In this document: in pieces, positions 1-10,359 of the stretch
How the letters are laid out: every line of letters begins with the position of its first letter
How positions within the stretch are numbered: position 1 is the stretch's first letter
Origin: Hysterium pulicare CBS 123377
Taxonomy: Eukaryota > Ascomycota > Dothideomycetes > Hysteriales > Hysteriaceae
Length of the DNA stretch: 21,845 nucleotides
Assembly (NCBI GenBank): GCA_000467715.1
Contig: AJFK01000203.1
Coordinates: 1-21,845, forward strand
Direction: 5' to 3'
Position numbers and translations under genes: made by a program
The notes under the pieces: generated by a model
Seen by the model: only the letters and a program-made list of their open reading frames with translations
What the model was told of the DNA's origin: nothing
Database searches by the model: none

Positions 1-1
1 G

Positions 2-988
2 ACGGAGGTCTTGGGCGAGAAATTGCAGTTTCCGATTGCGATGGCGCCGGTCGGGGTTTTGAGGATTTTCAATCCGGAGGGGGAGGTTGCGGCTGCGAGG
101 GCGGCGGAGAAGGAGGGCGTGCCGTATATCTTGTCTACGGCTTCTAGTACTAGTATTGAGGATGTGGCGGAGGCGAATGGGGGCGGTCAGAGGTGGTATC
201 AACTTTACTGGCCTTCACGTGCGCAGGACGAGATTACGGTTTCTCTGCTTCGGCGCGCGAAGAAGGCTGGATACACGGCGCTTTTTGTTACGCTGGATAC
301 GTATATTCTGGGCTGGAGGCCCGAGGATATGGATAATGGATTTAATCCCTTCCTCCGCGCAGATCAGATCGGCGTCGCCTTGGGGTTCTCAGATCCAGTA
401 TTCAGGAGGGAGTTCAAGAAGAAGCATGGGAAGGAGATCGAGCAAGACGTCGGTGCCGCTGCCGCCGAGTGGACGCGGACCATCTTCCCGGGTAAAAGTC
501 ATGGATGGGAGGATATCAAGTTCTTGCAAGAGCACTGGGATGGTCCGATCGTTCTGAAAGGGATTCAAACCATCGCCGACGCGAAGAAAGCTGTCGAAGT
601 CGGTGTTCAGGGGATCGTGGTTAGTAATCATGGAGGAAGGCAGCAAGATGGGGGAACTAGTAGTTTGGGCATGCTACCACATATTGTGGATGCGGTGGGA
701 GATCAGTTGACTATTTTCTTTGATAGTGGGGTGAGATGTGGAGCGGATATCGTGAAGGCGTTGGCGTTAGGGGCGCAGTGTGTTTTGATAGGGAGACCGT
801 ACGTGTACGGCCTAGCGCTGGGTGGGGAGGGCGGTGTGTGTCATGTGTTGAAGAGTCTGAAGGGGGATCTGGAGTTGACGTTGCATTTGAGTGGGATTGA
901 GAGTGTGGATAAGGAGAGTTTGAATAGGGGAGTGTTGGTGAGGGAGAATGATTTGTTTGATAGTGTTAAGGGGATATCAATTACATAG
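2..988 (+). CDS. FMN-dependent alpha-hydroxy-acid dehydrogenase/oxidase, lactate 2-monooxygenase-like (5'-partial)
   Basis: The frame is open to the left edge (reads T-E-V-L-G-E-K from base 2), so the gene starts outside the window; 328 residues are present, and I expect about 390-400 in full. The family oxidises 2-hydroxy acids such as L-lactate to 2-oxo acids with FMN. Visible landmarks, numbered from base 2: PIAMAPVG at 11-18, an FMN-side strand in the FMN-dependent TIM barrel; LDTYILGWRP at 98-107, close to the loop of lactate 2-monooxygenases; VLKGI at 184-188 with the FMN-binding Lys; SNHGGRQ at 208-214 with the catalytic His and substrate-binding Arg; DSGVR and GADIVKALALGA from 241, then GRPYVYG at 264-270, the phosphate-binding end. 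The family call is firm. The exact substrate, and whether it acts as an oxidase, monooxygenase or dehydrogenase, is not decided by these motifs. It converges with the large gene downstream and probably has no functional link to it. Confidence 0.9.
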   Translation, partial: TEVLGEKLQFPIAMAPVGVLRIFNPEGEVAAARAAEKEGVPYILSTASSTSIEDVAEANGGGQRWYQLYWPSRAQDEITVSLLRRAKKAGYTALFVTLDTYILGWRPEDMDNGFNPFLRADQIGVALGFSDPVFRREFKKKHGKEIEQDVGAAAAEWTRTIFPGKSHGWEDIKFLQEHWDGPIVLKGIQTIADAKKAVEVGVQGIVVSNHGGRQQDGGTSSLGMLPHIVDAVGDQLTIFFDSGVRCGADIVKALALGAQCVLIGRPYVYGLALGGEGGVCHVLKSLKGDLELTLHLSGIESVDKESLNRGVLVRENDLFDSVKGISIT

Positions 989-1053
989 GGGGCAGGCCGG
1001 GCTTCATAGTTGGTTGAATCAGTAACGTTCATTGATGGGAAGACAGAACATTG

Positions 1054-1080
1054 TACTATTACCACTTGCCAGTAATAGTA
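1054..1080. repeat. Perfect 9-bp hairpin
   Basis: Bases 1054-1062 (TACTATTAC) and 1072-1080 (GTAATAGTA) are exact reverse complements around a 9-nt loop. The hairpin lies 66-92 bases after the stop codon of the upstream oxidase gene, in its probable 3' UTR. It may be an RNA fold near the transcript end or part of the repeat-rich spacer. Confidence 0.5.
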
Positions 1081-1134
1081 GTTTGTAAGATAGGCTGAAG
1101 GGGTTATAAGTGGAAACCATTGATACGGTTTTTG

Positions 1135-1255
1135 GGAATTAGTAGTTTAAGGTATAGCTAAGAAACATTCTAAGTAAAAGCTACTATTTCTACTTTCTTA
1201 AAATAGTGAACTTTACAAATTTAGAGGATAGTTAACCCTTGGAACTACTAATTCC
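1135..1255. repeat. Inverted repeat pair, 13 bp perfect
   Basis: GGAATTAGTAGTT at 1135-1147 is matched by its exact reverse complement at 1243-1255. The pairing continues imperfectly inward for roughly another dozen bases. The enclosed 95 bp are AT-rich and non-coding. This could be the terminal repeats of a decayed MITE, though no clear target-site duplication flanks it. Confidence 0.4.
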
Positions 1256-1503
1256 GGAGATTGGGAATAGTAGATTTCAGCAAGTTCATAAGCCACTAAC
1301 CATGCAATTTACTAATTTTACTTTTCAAATTTAGTTGACTTCACTAATTCTACAACTAGTTATTTAAGAAACCTAGTAATAATAAGGAGGGCTGCGCTTA
1401 GTATAGAAGATTAGACGTCTGGAAAAGGTCGACTTCCTCCCTCAGTAGATCAGAAGGAAAACTACAAGCTCAGCACATGTCACAATCACTATCAATTTAC
1501 ACC

Positions 1504-4500
1504 TTAAGCCCCAGCAACTGGAGCAACATCCACCACACCCTCAGTCAACCACGGCGCCTCCAAGTAATACGTCTCAAAAGTCTTCGCATCACCCATCAGC
1601 CCCACAGGCTTATCCGCCTTCAACCAAGGCCCCGCACCCAAAACGGCATCCCAATCAAAAAGATCCATCCAAGCATCCGCCACCGTCTGCGCCACCGTAT
1701 TATCGACAGCAGCCCAAACACCCTCAATCTCATCAAAACTAGGTCCTGGATCCAAAGTCGTCTTACTCGGGTCAGCAGGATCCGGCACTACGAGATCTGG
1801 CTTCTTTGGTTCTGGGAGATCGCTCGTTTGCGGGTCAGGTGTTGGTTTGAGTACAGGGCGCTCGTCGACGTCGGTTGGGGGACCCAGGATGGGGTTCTGG
1901 CGCTTGGGTTTCACGGTTTCGTCGGTGATGCCGTCTTGGAAGACGCCTTCTTGCATCGCGGCGAGGGCGTTGAATTCTGGGAACGACCATTCTGGTAGTT
2001 GGGGGTCTGGGGCTTTAAACGTGAAGCCGCAGAGATGGTTAATGGTTGAGTCGGCGGCCGTGTTGGAGTTGAGGAGAGTGTCGATTGAGTTGCCGGCCTT
2101 TAAGGGGTCTTGTTTGCGGTCATCTGAGTTTTTAATTAGCGTGGTTATAAGTATAAAGCAGGATAGTACTTACATTTAGCCCATAAAGCCTTGGGCAGAG
2201 CCCGAATGACTGGTGTCACAAGCCACGGATTCGTTGTATCGTTGTCTAAGGTTGGTGGGTCACCAGGGGCATCGATCTTTACCGTCAATGTAGAAGCGAA
2301 AGAGTTATCGAGCTGCATCGGTCGCCCATATATAGGATCCGTTGTTGGCACCGGCGGTTTCAACTTAGTAGAGTCAAGTTGCTTGACGCCATCTCCATAT
2401 CCCATGCTATCGATCGGGAATTTGGTCTCGATTCGGAATTGAAGGGATCCAGCACGCACAAACCACTTATCACCTGTATCACGATTGGTGTTCGCGGACT
2501 TCTCATCGGCAGAGCCCTTCTCGATAGCAATGACGGCCATGGCAGTATTGTTTGCATCGCTTCCTGGGCCCGGCTGCTTGACCAAAGGCAAGAAACTGTG
2601 ATTCGGGTCACCATTCCAAACCAAAGGATCGGGAGTATTGTTTTGATCTCCGAAGTAAACGTCGAAGCCCATGACCCAAAAGTGGACATGCGCCACACCT
2701 CCGAAAGGCGGGCCTTGGAGATGAAGTGATGCGCCCAACTCAGCATGGACATGGATATGGACGATCCAGAAGTCGATGTTGCAGCCGACGGTTACGTTGA
2801 CTCCGATATCAGCGATGAAGAAGAAGGGCTTGAAGTTGATGAGAAAAGACGCCCAGGCTTCGAAAGATGCATAGATGGGGCCAGAGTTGAATGTTGCAAG
2901 TAATCGTCCACCGCCCATACAAGCCTTGGGGCATATGGCGAAGTAGGACTCTCCACGAACCGTGAGAACGTCGCTAAGATTCCAGGAGATACCAAGGCGA
3001 GGAACGTCTGGATAATACTTTGGTTTGCTGAAGGCCGGATGGTATCCGCCGACTGTGAACACCCAATCTCCGGCATTTTCATTTTTCCCAAACCAGTAGC
3101 ACAACGCAGCGCCTCCTGTCAGATGACAATCTGGAGCCAAGATGTAGGAGTTGGGTGTAAGCTGAGCAGACACCATCAACGAGCCACCCATGATGTCGAG
3201 GCTGGCAACAATTCCAAGCTCAACATATACGAATGCTTCTGGCGGCTTCTCTTTCCCAGCTGAGGGTGGCATACTAGCCGAAGCAATTGCAACAAGCGCA
3301 ATCTTCACATCGTCAGCTGCAAAACTTACAATCGCAGCTGCATCAATTGTGAGGACTTGAAATGCATCGACTTTCATACCGATAGCAAACCACAACGAGT
3401 TTTCTTTCGCTGGACTCCAGTTCACAAAGCTTGACTTATCTTCGGGCTTGCTGGAGAGGAGATCCATTGGATTATTTGTAGACTCTGGACCATGCACCAG
3501 AGGGAAGTCCTGAATATTCGATGCAGTTGGCAAGATAAGGTCATAATTATAACCAAATCCGGCCTCGACGCCGGAGACTTCGGCAAATTCTAGGGTGAAT
3601 AGTGGTCCATCCAACCTAGCAAACACAAACACGGATTTGAAGTCCTTAGGTCTCTTGGTATGCTGATAGGCCCCGACTGCAAGAAGCGTATAGGGCAGAA
3701 TACTGACAGCTAGTCCACCTCTGTAGGCCTCATAATCAGGGTTGTCGACATGGATGAAGCATCCAGCTATCATTACAGGAGGGGCGTTGAAATACACTCC
3801 TACACCTGAAAGCTTGATATCAAATCTATCAATTGCATCGGCAAGATGACTGAAGCTGATATCAAGTGGTATTCCAATGCCAAATCCCTCAAGAGTAAGT
3901 TCGATTGGGCCAAGTAGGATCTATCAGAAGGTTAGCCTATTAGAGTGTAATGAGTGTAATAATTTGTTGGATTCGGGCTCCGTTTTCCCTGCACGTTCGA
4001 CATTGGAAGGTTATGCAGCCGATAGTTTTGACTTCCGCTGCATCCTGGACACTGCTCCTCTAGAATCATACTATCAAGCTCAAACGGTATGTGCGGACAG
4101 CAACCATAGTCATCACGTGGTTTGAGGCGTACTCAGAATCCAGCAAGTTATTACACCCAGTATGGAGCAGGATAATAGCAAAGAAACTCACTTTTGCGTC
4201 AATGAGAAAGTAAACCTTTTTGTCCTTCACTTGTATACCAAACTAACGTAGCGTTAGCATGCGTGGCATGAGATTAGAAGACATCCTTACATTGGTGATG
4301 GTGATGGGAATACCAGGAAAGCTTCGTTTGCTAGCTCCCATAGTAGCCCCCGAGTCTTCCTCTGTAGCCTGGGCTGTCGGTGGGACCGCGTCTCGTTTCA
4401 CAATCGGTCCTGCAGCTGCTCGTCGAATAACAGCCCCTTGAGCTTTCTGAGGATTTGACGGAGCCCCATCGGAAGCAGTAGACGAGGACCCTCCGAACTT

Positions 4501-7500
4501 GTGGTCCAAAATGACAACATCATCTGTCACCACAATGAAATGATGCCCTTGTAGAAGCACATAATCCGGTTTCTCAGTAGTGCTACTGCTGGTACCACTG
4601 CCAGAACTCTGGTTCACGGGTAGGTTGGATTGTGTGTCTCTGAATTTTATTTCATTCCACGATTGAAGTGTCTGCAAGATAAGTCAGAATTCTCCAGTCA
4701 ACAACTTAATTTGTCATGAGATTAAGATATACTTACGCCGTTGATCACGTCAACTTCTTGCCGAGTGAAGCCTGCCGCAGAAGCATTTGAGGCAACACCA
4801 TCGGAATCCTGGACGTACATGTAGGATACAGAATCAACCGGCTGTCCGATGGAGCCCACAATCGGGATATTAGGTAACGTAGGCAATTGATCAAGTCTAA
4901 CGCGGATCAATCTCTTTGCGCTAGGTCTTGTAGTGGGCGTTTTCCCGGATGAATCTGCCTTGGGAATAGGCTTATACTGCGTGAAAAGAAACGTAAAGGC
5001 TCCAATATCAGTATCAATCTCGATTTGAAACCACATGATAATAGCGTCGGGAGTGTGGGACATGTAGAATTGAATCGGGGCGGAATCGAAATCTTCCGCA
5101 TCGGCATTTATGGCAGGTACCGCAATGCTTTTGACGAATTCCACTTCATCCAAAACATCTGCAACACTCGAGTCAAATTCTCGAATGATGTCGGCGATTG
5201 TTATTTTGGCTTCAGGGGCTACCACTCCAAGTTGCGCTTGGAAGCTCCATGACTTGCTAGACGAGTCATAGAAATACGCCATGTCCAACTCCAGAGTGTA
5301 GATTCTAAGAGCGCCGTCGAGAGTGAGCTGGAACGACTTATCGGGGCTATAGTCGAATTGAAATTCCAAGCGAGGTATTTCAAAGTGCTCTAATATGTCC
5401 ATTACATGTTCAGAAGCATCAGAATCGAAAAGGCTGTAGATAGTAGCAAAACTGATGTCCTCTGTAGCAGCAGCCACAGTCCATTGCCCGTCTGTCACAT
5501 CGACCGACACTCTTACTTTCGCAGCAAAGGAGTCTTCCTTGTCGGGATCAAAATCACGCGGTGTGAGGTAGATGACTGTAGAAATACCAACGTCATAGGA
5601 TGTTTCATTGCCAACACCAGTTGCAGTGCGCGTGGCGATCATGTCTAGGGTGTCGAAATCCAGCCAAGGCAACCCTCCAGAGTCATCGAGCTTAGAGCAG
5701 AGCTGAGCCTCAAATAGTAAATCCATGGGCTTATCTCCATCCTTTGAAGCAGTAAAATTTGCTTCCACAACCTGGAAATCAACGGCTGGAGGTATGTCTA
5801 GATTTTGCATAGAATCCGGCAAGAAGTTCTTCAAGCCTACGCCTTTCGATATTGCATCTAGTTGAGACGGTTCAATCGATTGGTATGGCTCCCACCAAGG
5901 CACCATCCCAGGCTGGTCTTCATCAGTTACGTCAGTCCACAGATAGGCGTTGAGTCGGAAGCTCGGCCAAGAAACCTCCACGAAGAAGGCAGCGTCAAAA
6001 CAATCCACCTCCAGGACAATCGTTTTCACAACATCTCTGATATCGAAAGCCCCATCAGCAGCCAAACCGCCCATTGAAATTGACACTTGACGTATGAAAA
6101 CAGACTTGGTGACAGGTAGGAGATCCGCGGGACTGCCTTCTAAACCAAGAGCACTCGCCAACCAATCAAAGGCGTCGCCGATAGATTTCGGCTCATCAAA
6201 TCGAATGATAAGCTTGGTAATCTCTGAGCCAAATTCGAGAAATATTTTCATAGACATTGAGCGGATCGTTACAGTGGCTTCGATGCAGACGAATGACGCT
6301 AGACTATATGTGCATGAATCATTTCTCCATTCGCTTTTGAGTCGCTTTTGACAAATCACACAAGCGTCACTAAGCGAAATAGGGCCGAGGAAGTTGAGAC
6401 GAGTTTGGATCCTATTCTTGAAATCTTGGAGAGAGTCATCGGCGACTTTGAACTGCAGACGTAACCATGTTGAGAAGTGTTTCTCGGCTTGGAAGAATAG
6501 ACCATTCCGTGTTGATTTTGCTCCAACGTCGAGGACAAATTTCAAGGAAGACTCAAATCCAGGTAAATCCAATACTTGGCCTGCTTTTTGGAGCCAATGA
6601 GGGCCAAAAAGCTGCAAGAGCGTCCCTAATGTGAAAGCATTCGGGGTCGTTATAGTAGTGTCTGAAGAAGTTACAGACGAGAGTCCAAGGACGAGCAGAT
6701 TGTAACCTGAGTAAAAGGCATCTCCGAACTCGGGATTTGTCTTGCTACCTGCAATCATTGTGTTGTACGTCGAGGAAGTAGAGAAGCTTAACGTGCGGTT
6801 ACTGGTTGAAATAGAGGATGTAATTTCAGTAACCTCTGCTACCTGACGAGCAATGTTCACAGCGCCCTTCAGAGCAATTCCGGAGATGTTAAGGTTATTA
6901 GATGTGATGCTCTGTATCCAACTACAATCTGCGGAGATATTGGAGCCTGCGGGGCTGAGCAGGGTATCAGTCGCCCAAAGTCCGGGTGGAAGACAGTTTA
7001 GGAACGTGTTAAGAGGATCATGTTCGTCCAAATAAACATCAGTCGGATTTGCTGCATTGAAAGGTATATTGGTATACATGGTCCCATATATGTAATATCT
7101 TTGAGTTGATTGAGGTTGCGACACCTCTAGAACCCGCAGTGGAATAGATATTCCTGGATGATTTTGTAATCCCTGGGCAGCGACAAGCTGAGGGCGAACA
7201 ACTTGTTTTATAGCCAGTTTGGGATCGGTAGGCTCGACGGGCATATCGTCCTTGTCGTCTGTTTCTGATTTGACGGGGACTGGTGAGGCGTCGGCCCCAG
7301 GATCTGAGACCACCTCTGCAGTTCTTGCCCAACCAGCAACTCGAGCGGTAGGCACCACTCGAGTCTTTTTAACAGTTTTTCCATCTGTAGCTGCTGCTAC
7401 TGTTTTTTTCGTGCTCGTTTCAACGACCATAGCATCTGTTGCATGTGTTGTCGAGACGGTGGCTGGAGGGTCAACAGCAACGGTTTTCTTTTCCGCCGGC

Positions 7501-8208
7501 TCCAACTTTCTCAACGTACCGTCAGCATACCAAGCACCATGCTTGGGATTTACGGGATCTTCGTCAAGGCCGAGGACGAGAATCCAAGCCTTGATTTTTT
7601 CGTCTGATTTCTGGGGTGAAATTTCGCTCATACGAAGCTGCAAGAGCGCTGCCATTGCAAGCCTCCGCTCATTCCTTTCCACTAAAGCCGCCTCTTTAGA
7701 AAGCTTTGGAACATCATTCGGATACGTCGACGTAAAGGCTGCGATGATATTGTTGTCAAGCTTCGCTAACTTATACAGCCCCTTTAGATTCATTTGAAAG
7801 TCTTGATCAACAAGTCCCTTAGAAGTGAAAGCATCAAGATCGTACGGCTTTTTACTTGTGGTATTGAACCAACCTATATGCAATCAGTCAATAGCAAACT
7901 GTTAGATTTGAGAGAATAGCTAAATACCAGGATAGTTTGTCAGCAGTAGCGGTGGATATCGATCCATCAAATCAACTTCCGTAACCATTTCGTCTTTCGA
8001 ATCTGTGTTTGGCTTTATTTTCGCTTTGGCTTTCTGTATATCATCTTCACGCAAGGTTGCGATCCCCGCATCGATGAAAGCTAAAGTCTCGGCATCTGTA
8101 GGGTTTCTCTTACTCAGCAAATCTCAATGTAGATGAAACTAAGAAAGAGACAAGATGCTAGTTTTTACAAGTAATGTTCATGAATATGCATCGCTGTGAT
8201 AGATTCAT
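1504..8208 (-). CDS. Giant DUF6603-type protein, 2056 aa (seven-exon model)
   Basis: Model: complement(join(1504..2123, 2174..3920, 4192..4242, 4291..4671, 4737..7873, 7928..8122, 8169..8208)). All junctions are GT...AG and in phase, and continuity across them is good, e.g. TNYPG|WFN, VING|TLQSW, DAK|ILLGPIEL and WAK|YD. The C-terminal half carries the DUF6603-like core at about residues 1270-1700, with alternating hydrophobic strands ending in GPPFGGVAHVHFWVMGFDVYFG (about 1670-1691). Residues about 205-300 are a Thr/Lys/Val-rich low-complexity linker; before and after it are beta-rich regions of no family I recognise. The C-terminal 200 residues are Pro/Asp-rich. No signal peptide or TM segment is evident, so it is probably intracellular. 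Function is unknown. It lies just downstream of, and on the same strand as, the MBL gene. The 40-nt first exon (MNLSQRCIFMNIT, ATG at 8208, intron only 46 bp) is weak: a stop in frame just before base 8122 forces an intron there, but an alternative fuses it to the MBL gene. Confidence 0.8.
3952..4158. mobile_element. MITE-like element with 23-bp terminal inverted repeats inside an intron
   Basis: Bases 3952-3974 and 4136-4158 are inverted repeats matching at 20 of 23 positions; all three mismatches are transitions, and the left copy carries the A/T version each time. The left end reads GAGTGTAATAATTTG. The 207 bp unit has no open frame of note and sits wholly within the 271 bp intron (3921-4191) of the DUF6603 gene, whose other introns are 46-65 bp. 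Removing it leaves an intron of about 64 bp, the normal size here. No unambiguous target-site duplication is visible, so the superfamily is not assigned. Confidence 0.65.
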
Positions 8209-8310
8209 GCAAAAAAGAATGGGCAGTGCAGAGTCCGTGCTTAGGGAAGCTGGGAGGCGGCCGTTACAGTTGTGATGCAAAACTAATGAAGCAAATCACT
8301 GCCACCTCTC

Positions 8311-10359
8311 TCAAGCCGACCTATAGTGGGTAATTCTCTCGAACATTCGGGAGCACCTCGTTACTGGGGGAGAAGCCATCGAAACCAGCAAATGAGAGTG
8401 AATACGCTCTCAGCATATCAAAGAAAAAGGGATGTCGGATCAGAGAGTGGCGTTCGTTCCATTATGTATTCAAATATTTCAATAGAGACGATCAAAAGTA
8501 CTCACGTGGATGGTAATATTCGCCGGATTCGGTCACAGACGCGACAATGAAACTTGGAGAAAGTGCTTCGAAGAAAGATACTTCGGTCGACTCATTCGCA
8601 CCGTGGCTGAAAAACATTAGCATGCCTAAAAGCATAAATGGATATAGTTTGACTCACTGGCTTAACTTCATTGCCGAAATCAATGATGTCCATTTATTTG
8701 CACCTGTCCCATTCTGGAGCCATGAAACAAGTGCGCCTTCAACATCCCACAAAACATCACCACCAAGATAATGCAAAAGCTTGAACGAATCTTTTGGTTC
8801 TGTCTTCCCTGTCGGAGCAATAATAAAGCAAACTATAGAAGCAGAGTTCTTTTCGTGGCTATTCTTGCGAGTTTTTGTAAACCGCAGGCCCTTGCCAAGG
8901 TTTCCTCCAGTGGAGTTGACGACGTCTCGATGCGGCTTAAAGGTGAATTCAGACTTGTTTGCTGGTTTCAGCGTCACATCTTCAATAGATGCATCCCTGA
9001 GAGGAATAGAAGCGCTGGCCTTTTTAGCCACTGCCGTAAAAACAGTTGTTTTCATAAGAGGAGTATCGCCAATGATGTACTGGTCTCCAGCCACAATGTA
9101 CATTCTTGGGCCGTCGTTTGTACCAAGATTCCAGCCCGCGGCACCAATTAACAAAGCCGGATTTGTGAGATCAGTTTGAGTCTTTCCTGAAGCTAGGAGC
9201 CCGTCTTGAAAAACCTCAGCTCCTAAATATTGCATAGCTGAATCATGTAGAATAGCGACCAGGTTGAAGCGCCAAGCTTTGTAGTTGTTTGGATTTTTGA
9301 TCCAAGTAGGAGGTACGGAGGCATCGTCGCTATTTTCGAGTGGGTAAGGTATTCCTAAATGGTATTTGATTGCGGTTGAAACTGCAACAGCGTTGACTCC
9401 ACTTGCAACATACTTATCGTCTAAATTGACTTGAAGGGAATCAGGGACGTCTTCCGGATCCTTGTACTTCTCCACAGCTGGTGTTGAGGGTGTTGGATCA
9501 TCTGTTGGTGTAGCAGCCTTTTTGCCACGCTTCTTTTTGGGCTCTACTGAGGTAATCTTAGCAATTTTCCTCTTTGCTGGGCGTCTAGATGCTGGTTTTG
9601 GCTTTGCGTCGTCTTCGGTCACAGGTGGCCCGATTCGGCCTCTAATCTGGTCGACCATGTATGGCACAAAGAATTTTGTAACCATTTTGTCAGGCGTGAC
9701 TGTAATTCCAACCGTGGGGGTTTGAACAATTGTTGGGTTGTCTGGAAAGTCGCTCGCATATCTCAGATACCTGCTTTTCATCGCAATGTTTTTGTTGGTA
9801 CTCCGGACCTGGTCCCATGCTTGTCGTTCCGATAATGAGGCTGCACGGTTGAGTTCCAGGACTTCTGCTGAATCCAATTTATCAAAATCTGCTTCTATCG
9901 TCGCATCATCAACCGTCTCGCCGGCCTTAGTGAGAATCCACGATTTGTATTTTTTTACTGATGCTGGAATCAAAGCCTTATATTCATCCACTTCGAACAG
10001 TTGATTAGTAAAGTCTTCAGCGAGCAAACTGATGACTCCCTTGTAGTGATCCATATCCCTAATAAATTTCCTTAGCTACAGGCTCACACAAGAATAACAC
10101 GACGGACTCACCAATGCGTTATCATAACGCTATCAAATTTCAATTGAGTATCTCCATCGGGCAGATCATACCGTCCCTCAATCTTACCAATTACATCCTT
10201 GATAGCTTGAGGACTGGAAGATTTCCCTCCATCGATCAAGACAGCCTTGAGGATCTTCGGTTTGGCTGTTGCAAGTTCATTTTCTTGAACCAGCAAGACG
10301 ATGGAAGAGTCGCCGTTGTTAATGTTGATGTGCCAACTGTGCACAGTCTTATCCGACAT
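8311..10359 (-). CDS. ComEC-type metallo-beta-lactamase-fold hydrolase with large insertion, about 615 aa
   Basis: Model: complement(join(8311..8408, 8506..8606, 8658..10058, 10112..10359)). The first two junctions each restore a diagnostic motif: ITHW|DMDHYKG and MKLS|HHGANES. Motifs in order: INNGDSSIVLL at 13-23 (the ComEC vGqGDs strand), LIDGG at 41-45, HWDMDH at 82-87 (the HxDxDH metal-binding form), NSASIV...LGGD with a metal-bridging Asp near 517, SHHG at 549-552, and YYHP before the last intron. This is the full motif set of the MBL domain of ComEC/Rec2-like proteins, which act on phosphodiesters. Between HxDxDH and GGD there are about 430 residues, far more than a plain MBL domain, including a strongly basic stretch at about 235-265 (RRPAKRK, KKKRGKK) that could be a nuclear localisation signal or nucleic-acid contact. 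No signal peptide is seen. The terminal exon (stop at 8311) is uncertain; the second acceptor AG two bases further on gives a different tail. Confidence 0.8.

Larger units (their letters stand above)
989..1503. other. AT-rich convergent intergenic spacer with inverted repeats
   Basis: This 515 bp stretch lies between the 3' ends of two convergent genes and must hold both 3' UTRs. I see no gene in it. It is clearly more AT-rich than the flanking coding sequence and is full of related words of the AGTAGT/ACTACT and TAATAG kind. Two inverted repeats stand out and are listed separately. It may contain a decayed small transposon, but no target duplication or coding remnant is visible. Confidence 0.6.

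Noticed and set aside
1477-1998. 173-codon plus-strand open frame
   Set aside because: Antisense to the last exon of the DUF6603 gene; the peptide is Arg/His/Ile-rich and not protein-like, while the minus frame continues in phase across the 2124-2173 intron.
7219-7797. 192-codon open frame on the plus strand
   Set aside because: It lies wholly antisense to the Thr/Val/Lys-rich linker of the DUF6603 gene, has a low-complexity product, and the minus frame is supported by splicing continuity on both sides.
8771-9179. Two plus-strand open frames of 126-132 codons
   Set aside because: Both are antisense to the MBL insertion region, which is an uninterrupted coding exon; no independent evidence supports them.
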